Positions 15,269-24,451 of a DNA stretch of 42,503 nucleotides are shown piece after piece. How positions within the stretch are numbered: the first letter of the stretch is position 1; each line of letters starts with the position of its first letter. Below the pieces are notes generated by a model. That model was not told the DNA's origin. It did not search any database and saw nothing but the letters and a program-made list of their open reading frames with translations. Source of the stretch: Rubritepida sp. (lineage in GTDB: Bacteria; Pseudomonadota; Alphaproteobacteria; Acetobacterales; Acetobacteraceae); NCBI GenBank assembly GCA_028291455.1, contig JAQGHY010000213.1, forward strand, positions 1 through 42,503, in the 5' to 3' direction. Position numbers and translations under genes: made by a program.

Positions 15269-17302
15269 ATGCAGCATCGTTTGGCCGTCGATATCGGCGG
15301 CACCTTTACCGATCTGGTGCTCGAAGCGCCGGGACGCACGCATTCCCACAAGCTGCTGACGGCGCCCGATGCGCCGGAGCGCGCGGTGATCGAGGGCGCG
15401 ACGCTGCTGCTCGCGGCAACCGGCGTCGATCCGGGCTCAATCGGCTTGGTGCTGCACGGCACGACGCTCGCCACCAATGCGCTGATCGAGCGCAAGGGCG
15501 CGCGCACGGCGCTGGCCACCACGCAAGGGTTCCGCGACAGCATCGAGATCGCCTACGAGCACCGCTTCGCCCAATACGACCTGACTATGGAGCGCCCGGC
15601 GCCGCTGGTGCCGCGCGCGCTGCGCTACACGGTGCCTGAGCGCATCGCGGCCGATGGCGGTGTGCTGCTGGAGCTGGACGAAGCGGCGCTGCGCGAAGTG
15701 GCCGAGCAGGCGCGGGCCGACGGCGTGGTCGCGCTCGCCGTCTGCTTCCTACACTCCTTCACCAACGACGCGCATGAGCGCCGCGCCGGCGCGATCCTCG
15801 CGGAACTGTTGCCGGGCGTGTCCATCTCGCTCTCCTGCGAGGTCTGCCCCGAGGTGCGCGAATACGACCGCGCCAGCACCACCATCGCCAATGCCTATGT
15901 GCGGCCCCTGATGGACGGCTATCTCGCCAGGCTCGAGGATGGGCTGCGCGACCTCGGCGTAGCCGCGCCCGTGCTGATGATGATGTCCTCCGGCGGGCTC
16001 TGCACCGTCGGCGCCGCGCGGCGCTTCCCGGTGCGGCTGGTGGAAAGCGGCCCGGCCGGTGGCGCCATCCTGGCGCGCCACGTCGCGGCGCAGAATGCGC
16101 TGGACCGGGTGCTGGCCTTCGACATGGGCGGCACCACGGCCAAGCTCACCCTCATCGACCACGGCAAGTTCCACATGGCGCGCAGCTTCGAAGTGGCGCG
16201 CGCCTATCGCTTCGTGCAGGGCAGCGGCCTGCCGATCCGCATTCCCGTGATCGAGCTCGTGGAGATCGGCGCCGGCGGCGGTTCCATCGCCCGGCACGAC
16301 ATCATGGGCCGCATCCAGATCGGTCCGGACAGCGCGGGCAGCGCGCCCGGCCCGGCCTGCTACGGCCTCGGCGGTACCTCGCCCACCGTGACGGATGCCG
16401 ACCTCCTGCTGGGCCGGTTGGACCCAAAGCTCTTCGCCGGCGGCACCATGCCGCTGGACGAGGGCGCGGCGCGCTCCGCCTTCGCGTCCATGGGCGAGCA
16501 AGCCCCGGTCGGCGTCGCGGAGATCGTGGACGAGACCATGGCCAGCGCCGCCCGCGTGCATGCCGTCGAGAATGGCGAGGACACGGCTGGCCGTACCATG
16601 ATCGCGTTCGGCGGTGCGGCGCCTCTGCATGCCGCGCGCCTCGCGCAGAAGCTCGGAATCGCCCGCGTGCTGGTGCCGCGCGGCGCGGGCGTCGGCTCGG
16701 CGCATGGGTTCCTCCAGGCGCCGATCGGCTTCGAGGTCGTGCGGACGCGCTACACCCGGCTCGACAGCATGGACGAGACGGCGCTGGAGGCGATGTTCGA
16801 CGAGATGCGCACCGAGGCCGAGGATGTGGTCCTGCAGGCAGCTTCGCGCGAAGGCCTTGTGGAATCGCGCACCGCCTTCATGCGCTATCGCGGCCAGGGC
16901 CATGAGATCGCCGTGCCCGTCACGGCCGGCATCGGCGCCGATGCGCTGCACGAGGCCTTCATCGCCGCCTATCGCGGCATCTTCGGACGCGCGATCCCCG
17001 GCCTTCAGCCCGAGGTGATGACCTGGGCGCTCTCGCTCGCGCGCCCCGTGGCGGATCCCGCCGTGCTGGCGGCCGTGCCTGCCAGCCCGGCTCCCGCGCC
17101 AGGCTATCACCGCAGCCTCACCGATCCCGCGACCGGCGAGACGCACGACGCCGCAATCCATGTTCGCGATGCCCTGCCGCCCGGCGCCACCCTCGCCGGC
17201 CCCGCGTTGATCATCGAGGACGAGACCACCACCGTCGTGCCCAAGGGCTGGTCCGCCAGCATCAACGCCGCCGAGCAGATCGTGCTGGAGTTCACGCCAT
17301 GA
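15269..17302 (+). CDS. hyuA: hydantoinase/oxoprolinase family protein, subunit A
   Basis: The 677-residue protein belongs to the HyuA/OplA-type ATP-dependent amidohydrolase or acetone-carboxylase-like family. The N-terminal actin/ASKHA nucleotide motif VDIGGTFTD is at residues 7-15, and the second phosphate-binding motif FDMGGTTAKL is near residue 285. An EIGAGGGS motif and a C-terminal barrel region follow. The start ATG touches the Bug stop, with no separate Shine-Dalgarno. The 3' end overlaps hyuB by ATGA. HyuA with HyuB hydrolyses cyclic amides (N-methylhydantoin, 5-oxoproline) at the cost of ATP in known cases, but related pairs do other reactions; the substrate here is open. Confidence 0.92.
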   Translation: MQHRLAVDIGGTFTDLVLEAPGRTHSHKLLTAPDAPERAVIEGATLLLAATGVDPGSIGLVLHGTTLATNALIERKGARTALATTQGFRDSIEIAYEHRFAQYDLTMERPAPLVPRALRYTVPERIAADGGVLLELDEAALREVAEQARADGVVALAVCFLHSFTNDAHERRAGAILAELLPGVSISLSCEVCPEVREYDRASTTIANAYVRPLMDGYLARLEDGLRDLGVAAPVLMMMSSGGLCTVGAARRFPVRLVESGPAGGAILARHVAAQNALDRVLAFDMGGTTAKLTLIDHGKFHMARSFEVARAYRFVQGSGLPIRIPVIELVEIGAGGGSIARHDIMGRIQIGPDSAGSAPGPACYGLGGTSPTVTDADLLLGRLDPKLFAGGTMPLDEGAARSAFASMGEQAPVGVAEIVDETMASAARVHAVENGEDTAGRTMIAFGGAAPLHAARLAQKLGIARVLVPRGAGVGSAHGFLQAPIGFEVVRTRYTRLDSMDETALEAMFDEMRTEAEDVVLQAASREGLVESRTAFMRYRGQGHEIAVPVTAGIGADALHEAFIAAYRGIFGRAIPGLQPEVMTWALSLARPVADPAVLAAVPASPAPAPGYHRSLTDPATGETHDAAIHVRDALPPGATLAGPALIIEDETTTVVPKGWSASINAAEQIVLEFTP

Positions 17303-18858
17303 ACGACATTCGCCTCCAGGTCATGTGGAACCGCTTGCTCTCCGTCGTGGAGGAGCAGGCGCGCACGCTGGTCCGCACCGCCTTCTCCACCTCCGCGCGG
17401 GAGGCCGGCGACATTTCGGCCGGTGTCTTCGATGTGGAGGGCCGCATGCTGGCCCAGGCCGTCACCGGCACTCCCGGCCACATCAACTCGATGGCCCGCA
17501 GCGTGAAGCACTTCCTCGCGAAGATCCCGGCCGCGACGATGAAGCCGGGCGACCACTACGTCACCAACGATCCCTGGCTCGGCACCGGGCATCTCTACGA
17601 CATCGTCGTGACTTCGCCCGCCTTTCACGGCGGCAAGCTGGTCGGCCTCTTCTCCTGCACCGTGCATGTGGTCGATATCGGCGGCATCGGCCTTTCGCCG
17701 GATGGCCGCCAGGTGTTCCACGAGGGGCTGCGCATCCCCATCATGCCGCTGGCGCGGGAGGGCGTGGTGGACGAGTGGCTGATCTCGCTGGTCCGCGCCA
17801 ATGTCCGCGAGCCGGTGCAGGTGGAGGGCGACATCTACGCCCTCATGGCCTGCAACGAGACGGGCGAACGCCGCCTCTCCGCCATGCTGGCCGAGAACGG
17901 GCTGGACGATCTGGAAATGCTCGGCGCACACATCATCGCGCGCTCCCGCGACGCCATGCTCAAGGAGATCGCGGCCCTGCCCAAGGGCAGCTGGACCAGC
18001 CATATGCGGATCGACGGCATGGAGGCGCCCATCGACCTGCACGCCAGGCTCACCATCGCGGAGGACCACATCGCCGTGGACTTCGACGGCACCTCGGCCC
18101 AGAGCAGCTTCGGCATCAATTGCCCGCTCTGCTACACCGATGCCTACACGGCCTTCGGCATCCGCTGCATCATCGGGCCGGAAATCCCCAACAATGCCGG
18201 CACGCTGGACCTGATCCAGGTGACGGCGCCCGAGGGCAGCATCCTCAACGCGCTGTTCCCCGCCGCCGTGAACGCGCGCAGCACCATGGGCCATATGCTG
18301 CCCGACGTGGTCTTCGGCGCCCTGGACCAGGCGCTGCCCGGCCGCGTCCCGGCCGAGGGAACCTCCAACCTGTGGAACCTGAAGCTCGGCGCGGGGCAGG
18401 GGCTCACCGGCGCCACGCAGCAGCCTTTCATGGTGACGATGTTCCATTCCGGCGGCGCCGGCGCGCGCCCGGCGCAGGACGGGCTTTCGGCCACGCCCTA
18501 TCCCTCAGGCGTGAAGAACGTACCGGTGGAGGTGACGGAGACCGTCGCGCCCATCGTCGTCTGGCGGAAGGACCTGCGGGACGATTCCGGCGGTGCCGGT
18601 CGCTTTCGCGGCGGCGACGGCCAGATCATGGAGGTCGCGCACCGCAACGGCGAGGCCTTCGGCATCTTCGCGACCTTCGAGCGGGTGACGCATCCGGCCC
18701 GCGGCCGGCATGGCGGCGTGGATGGCGCGAAGGGCGTGGTGCGGCTCGGCTCGGGCACCGTGCTCAAAGCGAAGGGGTTCCAGGTGATCCCGGCGGGCGA
18801 TCGCCTCGTGGTGGAAATGCCGGGCGGCGGCGGCATGTTTAAGCCCGATCCGGACTGA
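17299..18858 (+). CDS. hyuB: hydantoinase B/oxoprolinase family protein, subunit B
   Basis: The 519-residue protein is a complete HyuB-family subunit. Typical segments are FSTSAREAGDISAGVFD, near residues 32-48 (early glycine-rich region), PGHINSMA with the conserved His, HYVTNDPWLGTGHLYD around 92-107 (metal- and substrate-site region), and ARSTMGHMLPDV. The C-terminal part holds GGAGRFRGGDGQ. The start overlaps the hyuA stop (ATGA), supporting a stoichiometric heteromeric complex. It is the last gene of the Bug-hyuA-hyuB set. Confidence 0.92.
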   Translation: MNDIRLQVMWNRLLSVVEEQARTLVRTAFSTSAREAGDISAGVFDVEGRMLAQAVTGTPGHINSMARSVKHFLAKIPAATMKPGDHYVTNDPWLGTGHLYDIVVTSPAFHGGKLVGLFSCTVHVVDIGGIGLSPDGRQVFHEGLRIPIMPLAREGVVDEWLISLVRANVREPVQVEGDIYALMACNETGERRLSAMLAENGLDDLEMLGAHIIARSRDAMLKEIAALPKGSWTSHMRIDGMEAPIDLHARLTIAEDHIAVDFDGTSAQSSFGINCPLCYTDAYTAFGIRCIIGPEIPNNAGTLDLIQVTAPEGSILNALFPAAVNARSTMGHMLPDVVFGALDQALPGRVPAEGTSNLWNLKLGAGQGLTGATQQPFMVTMFHSGGAGARPAQDGLSATPYPSGVKNVPVEVTETVAPIVVWRKDLRDDSGGAGRFRGGDGQIMEVAHRNGEAFGIFATFERVTHPARGRHGGVDGAKGVVRLGSGTVLKAKGFQVIPAGDRLVVEMPGGGGMFKPDPD

Positions 18859-19008
18859 ATTTCGGCCGGGGTCTTTCAATCCTGGATGTGCGGGCCTATC
18901 TCTCTGCGCAATGCGGCGATGTGCCATTGGCGCTTTCCTTCGGGCTTGCGTGGGCCTATCCCCTGCCGGCGCCGGCGATTCCGCGCGCCCTTCCACCAGG
19001 ATTATTAG

Positions 19009-20763
19009 ATGCCCTTCCCCGAGCTTGCTGCCCCTCTGGCGGCCACCCTTTCCGAACGCGGCTATGCCGAACCCACCGCAGTCCAGGCCGCGGTGCTCGA
19101 GCCTGAGACGGCGGGGCGGGATCTGCTGGTCTCCGCCCAGACCGGTTCCGGCAAGACCGTCGCCTATGGCGTCGCGATTGCGGCCGACCTGCTGGCCGGC
19201 GCCGAGCGCCTGCCGCCCGCGGCCTTCCCGCTCGCCCTCGTCGTCGCCCCCACGCGTGAGCTTGCGCTTCAGGTGCAGGTCGAGCTGACCTGGCTCTATG
19301 CCAAGGCCGGCGGCCGCGTCGTCGCCTGCGTCGGCGGCATGGACCCGATGACCGAGCGCCGCCAGCTCGCCCACGGCGCCCATATCGTCGTCGGCACCCC
19401 CGGCCGCCTGCGCGACCATCTGGAGCGCGGCAATCTCCAGCCCCGCTCGATGCGCGCCGTGGTCCTCGACGAGGCCGACGAGATGCTCGACCTCGGCTTC
19501 CGCGACGATCTGGAAGCCATTCTGGAGACGATGCCGCCCGAGCGCCGGACGCTGCTGTTCTCCGCCACCGTGCCGCGCGGCATCGCCGCCCTCGCCAAGG
19601 GCTACCAGAAGGACGCCCTGCGGATTGCCGCCTCGGGCGAGGGTACTCAGCACAGCGACATCGAATACCGCGCCCTCTCCGTCGCACCGGGCGAAATGGA
19701 GCGCGCGGTGGTGAACACGCTGCGCTTCTTCGATCCGCGTACGGCGCTGGTCTTCTGCACCACCCGCGCCGCCGTTGCGCGCCTGCACGGCAATCTCGTG
19801 GAGCGCGGCTTCTCCGCCGTCGCCCTTTCCGGCGAGCTGTCGCAGACCGAGCGCAGCCGCGCCATGCAGGGCCTGCGCGATGGCCGCGCCCGCGTCTGCG
19901 TCGCGACCGACGTCGCCGCCCGCGGCCTCGACCTGCCCGACCTCGCACTGGTCATCCACGCAGATCTCCCGAACGACCCCGAGACGCTGCTGCACCGTTC
20001 GGGCCGCACCGGCCGTGCTGGCAGGAAGGGCATCAGCGCCCTGATCGTCCCGCACAACCGCCGCCGCATCGCCGAGCGCCTGCTGATGGCGGCCAAGCTC
20101 AAGGCCACCTGGTCCCCCGCGCCGACCGCCGACGAGATCAAGGCCCGCGACGGGGAGCGCATGCTGGCCTCCGGTATCGAGATGCTTGAGGGCGAGATGG
20201 ACGAGGCCGACCTGACCCTCGGCCGCCGCCTGCTGGAAGGACGCAGCCCTGAGACTCTCGCCGCTGCGCTGGTGAAGCTGCTCCGCGCACCGCTACCGGC
20301 GCCCGAAGAACTGGCCGAGGCCGATTCCCGCCCCGCGCCGCGCGAGCCGAGCCGCATGCCCGCACCCACCGAGGTGGGCGAGGGCGTCTGGTTCCGCATG
20401 AATGTGGGCCGCGACACCCAGGCCGATCCCCGCTGGATCCTGCCGTTCCTCTGCCATCGCGGCCATGTGACGCGCGAGGCGATCGGCCGCATCCGCATCC
20501 TGGAGCGCGAGACGCGCTTCGAGGTCGCACCGGATATGGCCCAGCGCTTTGCCACTGCTGCGGCCAAGCCGGGCCAGGACGACGCGCATATCCTGATCGA
20601 GGCGTCCCAGCCTCCGGCCGCGGCTTCTTCGTCGCGTCCGCCGCATGCTGCCGGCCCGCGCCCCGCTTATGCCGACAAGCCGCGCCCTGCCTATCCCGCC
20701 AAGGCCCGCCCGGCCTATGCCGGCAACAAGCGCCCCGCCGGTCCGCGCACGCCGCGCAACTGA
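19009..20763 (+). CDS. DEAD-box ATP-dependent RNA helicase with DbpA-type RNA-binding domain
   Basis: The 584-residue helicase has two RecA domains. The visible motifs are: Q-motif ERGYAEPTAVQ (16-26), motif I AQTGSGKT (43-50), PTRELALQ, TPGRLRDHL, motif II DEAD (154-157), SAT, ATDVAARGLDLP and HRSGRTGRAGRKG. Residues about 460-535 resemble the DbpA/CsdA RNA-binding domain (VWFRMNVGR, GHVTREAIGRIRI). The last 40 or so residues are a Pro/Ala/Arg/Lys tail with RPAY repeated four times, probably disordered and RNA-binding. Likely roles are ribosome assembly or mRNA turnover, including in the cold. AGGA precedes the ATG. The 150 bases upstream (18859-19008) have no gene and hold the promoter or 5' UTR. 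Confidence 0.94.
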   Translation: MPFPELAAPLAATLSERGYAEPTAVQAAVLEPETAGRDLLVSAQTGSGKTVAYGVAIAADLLAGAERLPPAAFPLALVVAPTRELALQVQVELTWLYAKAGGRVVACVGGMDPMTERRQLAHGAHIVVGTPGRLRDHLERGNLQPRSMRAVVLDEADEMLDLGFRDDLEAILETMPPERRTLLFSATVPRGIAALAKGYQKDALRIAASGEGTQHSDIEYRALSVAPGEMERAVVNTLRFFDPRTALVFCTTRAAVARLHGNLVERGFSAVALSGELSQTERSRAMQGLRDGRARVCVATDVAARGLDLPDLALVIHADLPNDPETLLHRSGRTGRAGRKGISALIVPHNRRRIAERLLMAAKLKATWSPAPTADEIKARDGERMLASGIEMLEGEMDEADLTLGRRLLEGRSPETLAAALVKLLRAPLPAPEELAEADSRPAPREPSRMPAPTEVGEGVWFRMNVGRDTQADPRWILPFLCHRGHVTREAIGRIRILERETRFEVAPDMAQRFATAAAKPGQDDAHILIEASQPPAAASSSRPPHAAGPRPAYADKPRPAYPAKARPAYAGNKRPAGPRTPRN

Positions 20764-20769
20764 GGCGCT

Positions 20770-20799
20770 AGGCTGAGCGGCCCGACGGCCGTTCAGCCT
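20770..20799. terminator. 11-bp stem-loop between helicase and glycosylase genes
   Basis: AGGCTGAGCGG (20770-20780) pairs with CCGTTCAGCCT (20789-20799) in RNA with one G-U wobble around an 8-base loop. It lies 7 bases after the helicase stop and overlaps the last codons of the convergent tag gene. It is a likely shared terminator, although it lacks a T tract. Confidence 0.55.
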
Positions 20800-21368
20800 C
20801 CGGCCTGGCGGCGGCGGAAGCAATGCGTGTCGTGGTCGTTGACAATCCCGACCGCCTGCATCCAGGCATGAACGATGGTCGGCCCTACGAACTTGAAGCC
20901 ACGACGCTTCATCTCCTTGGAGGCGGTTTCGGAGAGCGGGGTGGAGGTGAGCCAGCTATGGCCGTTTCCCGTCAGCACCTTGCCGCCGGTGAAGGACCAG
21001 CAGAAGTCGCTGAAGCTTTCGCCCCTCTGCTGCATCTCACCGTAGATGCGCGCGCCAGCGATGGTGGCCACGATCTTGGCCCTGGCGCGAATGATGCCGG
21101 CATCGCCCATGAGGCGCTCGATATTCGCCTCGCCGAAGCCGGCCACCCTGGCGGGGTCGAAGCCCGCGAAGGCGGCGCGGAACGCTTCGCGCTTACGCAG
21201 GACGGTGATCCAGGCGAGCCCGGCCTGGAACCCCTCGAGCATCAGCATTTCCCAAAGCATGCGGGGATCGCGCTGAGGGATGCCCCACTCCTGGTCGTGA
21301 TAGGCCCGCATGAGCGGATCGTCCTGCGCCCAGGCGCAGCGCCTCTCACCGTCTCCGTGGTCCGTCAT
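20793..21368 (-). CDS. tag: DNA-3-methyladenine glycosylase I
   Basis: This base-excision repair enzyme removes 3-methyladenine from alkylated DNA. It has 191 residues from the ATG at 21368, chosen for the AGGAGA nine bases upstream. Family signatures present are CAWAQDDPLMRAYHDQEWG (residues 11-29), LEGFQAGLAWITVLRKR, and NDHDTHCFRR at the C-terminus. Cys11, His24, His179 and Cys183 match the four zinc ligands of E. coli Tag (Cys4, His17, His175, Cys179). Length is normal. It appears to be a stand-alone gene between the helicase and degP. Confidence 0.95.
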   Translation of the reverse strand: MTDHGDGERRCAWAQDDPLMRAYHDQEWGIPQRDPRMLWEMLMLEGFQAGLAWITVLRKREAFRAAFAGFDPARVAGFGEANIERLMGDAGIIRARAKIVATIAGARIYGEMQQRGESFSDFCWSFTGGKVLTGNGHSWLTSTPLSETASKEMKRRGFKFVGPTIVHAWMQAVGIVNDHDTHCFRRRQAGG

Positions 21369-21434
21369 GATGCGATTCTCCTGGGGCCTGAGTAGCCGCT
21401 TCCCCGGACGCCGCCGAGCCGCACCCACGAAATA

Positions 21435-21464
21435 GCCACGCGCACCGTTTCCGATGCGCGTGGC
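21435..21464 (-). terminator. terminator-like hairpin after the DegP gene
   Basis: GCCACGCGCA (21435-21444) is the exact complement of TGCGCGTGGC (21455-21464), a 10-bp stem with a 10-base loop. On the minus strand it lies 33 bases after the protease stop and is followed by TATTTCG, a short T-rich stretch. Confidence 0.65.
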
Positions 21465-21496
21465 CAGTATTCGGGGTCGAGTTCCCGACGGGAGCG

Positions 21497-23014
21497 TCAG
21501 CCCTGGGCGGGCATCCGCACCGCGACGAAGGCGCTCTGCCCTTCGCGCAGGATCCGCAGCGCCACCGCGGAACCCGGCGTGCGGCCGGCCTCGCGGATGG
21601 CGGTGGCCGCCTGCTGCACGTCGGTCACGTCGCGGCCTGCGACGCCGACGATGACGTCACCCGGGCGCAGCCCGGCCTCGGCCGCGGGGCTCTCGGGGCG
21701 GATCGTCGCCACCACGGCGCCACGGGTGTTCGCCGGGAGGTTCAGCTGCTGCCGCGCCTCGTCGGTGATCGGGGCCAGCGCCACGCCGACGGGGCCGCCG
21801 CGTGCCTCGCCACGGGGCGAAGTGCCGGTCTTGCCGCCGGTGGCATCGTTCTCCCGCAGTTCGACCAGCGTCACGTTCAACTCCTGCGGCTGGCCGTCAC
21901 GCTGGACGGAGAGCCGCACGGTGCTGCCCGGACGGGCCTCGCCGATGGCGCGGGCCAACTCGCGCGGGTTGGCCACATTGGCCTCGCCCACCTTGGTCAC
22001 GACGTCGCCGGCACGCAGTCCGCCGCGGGCGGCGGGGCTTTCAGGCTCGACCTGGCCGACCAATGCGCCTTCCGGACGCGGCAGGCGCAGGGCCTGGGCG
22101 AGGGCGGGCGTCACCGGCTGGGTCATGGCGCCGAGGAAGCCGCGCTCGACATGGCCGTTCGCCTCGATCTGCGCCACCACCTGGCGGACCATGTTGGAAG
22201 GAATGGCGAAGCCGATGCCGACCGAACCACCCGTGGGGGAGAAGATCGCCGTGTTCACGCCGATCACGCTGCCGTCGAGGGCGAAGAGCGGGCCGCCCGA
22301 ATTGCCGCTGTTGATGGAGGCGTCGATCTGCAGGAAGTCGTCATAGGGGCCAGCGCCGATGTTGCGGCCGCGCGCCGAGACGACGCCCGTGGTCACCGTT
22401 CCGCCAAGGCCGAAGGGATTGCCGACGGCCACGACCCAGTCACCCACGCGGGCATGGTTGCTGTCGCCGAGCTCCAGGAAGGGCAGGGGCTGGCCGGCGT
22501 CGATCTTCAGCACGGCGATGTCCGTGCGCGGGTCCCGGCCGACGACGCGGGCGGTCAGCTCGCGGCCATCTTCCAGCGTGACCTTCACGGTGGTGGCGCC
22601 CTGGACGACGTGGTTGTTGGTGACCACCGTGCCCTGCGCGCTGACCACGAAGCCGGAGCCGAGGGCCGTGGTCGGGCGGCGCTGCGCCTGCTGCTCCTGG
22701 CCCTGCTCCCCGAAGAAGCGGCGGAACATCTGGTCCTGCTGGCTGCCCTCGGGGAAGGGCGACTGGCCGCTGGCGGACTGCGGAGCGCGCTCGGTCGCGG
22801 TGATGGTCACGACGGCGGGGCGCACGCGATCGACGAGATCGGCGAAGCCGGGCAGGGCGATGGCCTGCTGCGTCAGGGCCGGCGGGTTGATGGCGGCGGT
22901 CTGCGCGCCGGCCGGGGTCGATTCCCAGAAGGCCAGGCTGCCGAGCGCGGTGCCGGCCATCAGGACGGCTGCGAAGCCTGCACTGCGGCGGCGGCGGGTG
23001 GTGGTGTCGGTCAT
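21497..23014 (-). CDS. degP: Do (DegP/HtrA) family periplasmic serine endopeptidase
   Basis: This is a 505-residue periplasmic protease/chaperone. An Arg-rich N-terminus and a hydrophobic segment (about residues 11-30) form a signal or anchor, with AGAQTA as a likely cleavage region. The trypsin-like domain has the full triad: His135 in NNHVVQG, Asp165 in RTDIAVLK, and Ser239 in NSGNSGGPL. Two PDZ domains follow (about 290-385 and 410-500), with RGFLGAM at the first and GVALAPI near the second. GGAGAG precedes the ATG. The gene is directly downstream of a response regulator-histidine kinase pair on the same strand, with a gap of about 105 bases, suggesting envelope-stress control (inference). 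Confidence 0.95.
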   Translation of the reverse strand: MTDTTTRRRRSAGFAAVLMAGTALGSLAFWESTPAGAQTAAINPPALTQQAIALPGFADLVDRVRPAVVTITATERAPQSASGQSPFPEGSQQDQMFRRFFGEQGQEQQAQRRPTTALGSGFVVSAQGTVVTNNHVVQGATTVKVTLEDGRELTARVVGRDPRTDIAVLKIDAGQPLPFLELGDSNHARVGDWVVAVGNPFGLGGTVTTGVVSARGRNIGAGPYDDFLQIDASINSGNSGGPLFALDGSVIGVNTAIFSPTGGSVGIGFAIPSNMVRQVVAQIEANGHVERGFLGAMTQPVTPALAQALRLPRPEGALVGQVEPESPAARGGLRAGDVVTKVGEANVANPRELARAIGEARPGSTVRLSVQRDGQPQELNVTLVELRENDATGGKTGTSPRGEARGGPVGVALAPITDEARQQLNLPANTRGAVVATIRPESPAAEAGLRPGDVIVGVAGRDVTDVQQAATAIREAGRTPGSAVALRILREGQSAFVAVRMPAQG

Positions 23015-23119
23015 GGGGCTTCTCTCCGTTGTCGAATTCTGCGGGGCGAGTGCCCTGCTACGGGAGGGACCATCGTCCAGAATGTCTGGAGGGAACCGGG
23101 ACCGATGATGACAGCTTTG

Positions 23120-24451
23120 TCAGAGAACTCCGGCATTCAGGGTCAGCATGGCCTTCAGGCCGGTGCCGCCGGGACCGCTTTGAAGGGTCAGCGCGCCGCC
23201 ATGCGCGCGTGCCGCCGCGGCGACCAGGGCGAGGCCGAGGCCTGTACCGGGGGTGGAACGGCTGCGGTCGAGACGGTGGAAGCGGCGTATCACCGCCTCG
23301 CGCTCCTCGACGGGAATGCCGGGGCCGTCATCCTCGACCTCGATCGCTGGGCCGTTGCGCAGCCGGAGCGCGATATTTGGGCCGCCATGCAGGACTGCAT
23401 TCTCGATCAGGTTCATCACGGCCTGGCGGAGCAGGGCCTCGTCTCCCGGCAGCGTTATGCCGGGTGCGATCTCGGTGCGGAGCGTGTGCCCGGCTTCCTC
23501 GGCGACGGGGGCGTAGATCTCGGCGCAGGTTTCGACCAGCGCCGAAAGATCCACGCGGGAAAAATCCTGGCGCAGAACGCCGCTTTCGGCACGGGCGATC
23601 CGGAGCAGCGCGGCGAAGGCGGCCAGCACGGCGTCCAGTTCGGTGATCGCGCGCTCCAGCATATCCGTATCCGAGACCGGGTCGCGCGGGTGGGCCAGCG
23701 CGCCTTCGAGGAGCTGGCGCAGGCGTGAGAGCGGGCTGCGCAGGTCATGCGCGATGTCGTCGGTCACCTGCCGCTGCGCGATCATCAGTGCCTCGATCCG
23801 GCCGAGCAGGGCGTTGAAGGTCTCGGTCAGGCGGTCGAACTCGTCGTTGCGGCCGCTCAGCGGCAGGCGGCGCGTGAGGTCGCCCTCCATCACCCCGCGC
23901 GCGGCGCTGGTGGCGCCGGCGAGGCGGCGCTCCATCCGCGCGGCCGCGATGAAACCGAGCAGCAGCGCGAGCAAGGCCGCGGCCCCTCCGGCGATCGGCG
24001 GTGTCCAGGCCAGCGCGGAGGCGGCGCGGTCCACGGGGGTGAGGTCGGCCGCGACGAGGAGGCGAGCCCCGCCCGGCAGCGTTCCGCCGAGGACGCGCAG
24101 GCTGGGCCGGTCGCCGGAGCCGGGCAGGATGGCGAAGCCGCGCAGCGCGGGCGGGGCGTCAGGCAGCCCGCCGGCCATCGGGCGGCCGTCCGGCGAGAGC
24201 AGGGCGACATAGATCGGGCCGCGCCGGCGCGAATAGGCCTCGACCGTCGCGGCCAGGCCCCGCAAGCCGAACTCCTCGTATTCGCGAAGGAAGCCCTCGG
24301 CCTCGGCGGCGATGGCGAGGTCGAGCTGCTGGCGCAACGCCGCCTCGGCCCGCCACCAGCCCCAGCCCGAGCCGAGCAGCGACAGCACCAGCATGACGGC
24401 GGCGGAACCGGCCGCCGCCCGCATCGCGAAGGAGGAGAAATGCTTGGTCAA
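23120..24451 (-). CDS. sensor histidine kinase
   Basis: The membrane-bound two-component kinase has 443 residues. The start is taken as TTG at 24451, which overlaps the regulator stop as TTGA just after GAGGAGG; ATG at 24424 is the alternative. An N-terminal membrane segment (about residues 11-31) precedes a periplasmic sensor of about 120 residues, a second segment near 160-180, HAMP, and HisKA with the phospho-acceptor His in DDIAHDLRSPLSRL. The HATPase domain has N-box NLIENAVLHGG, G1 DDGPGIP and G2 GTGLGLALV. It is co-translated with the response regulator at 24448-25143. The signal is unknown. Confidence 0.92.
   Translation of the reverse strand: MTKHFSSFAMRAAAGSAAVMLVLSLLGSGWGWWRAEAALRQQLDLAIAAEAEGFLREYEEFGLRGLAATVEAYSRRRGPIYVALLSPDGRPMAGGLPDAPPALRGFAILPGSGDRPSLRVLGGTLPGGARLLVAADLTPVDRAASALAWTPPIAGGAAALLALLLGFIAAARMERRLAGATSAARGVMEGDLTRRLPLSGRNDEFDRLTETFNALLGRIEALMIAQRQVTDDIAHDLRSPLSRLRQLLEGALAHPRDPVSDTDMLERAITELDAVLAAFAALLRIARAESGVLRQDFSRVDLSALVETCAEIYAPVAEEAGHTLRTEIAPGITLPGDEALLRQAVMNLIENAVLHGGPNIALRLRNGPAIEVEDDGPGIPVEEREAVIRRFHRLDRSRSTPGTGLGLALVAAAARAHGGALTLQSGPGGTGLKAMLTLNAGVL

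Noticed and set aside
20640-20740. Repeated GCCCGCCCGGCCTAT-like DNA units as a possible CRISPR or tandem repeat
   Set aside because: The repetition reflects RPAY codons in the helicase tail, with no spacers or regular unit length.
22151-23728. Plus-strand open frame across degP and the kinase gene
   Set aside because: It spans two well-supported minus-strand genes and their gap and has no family features.
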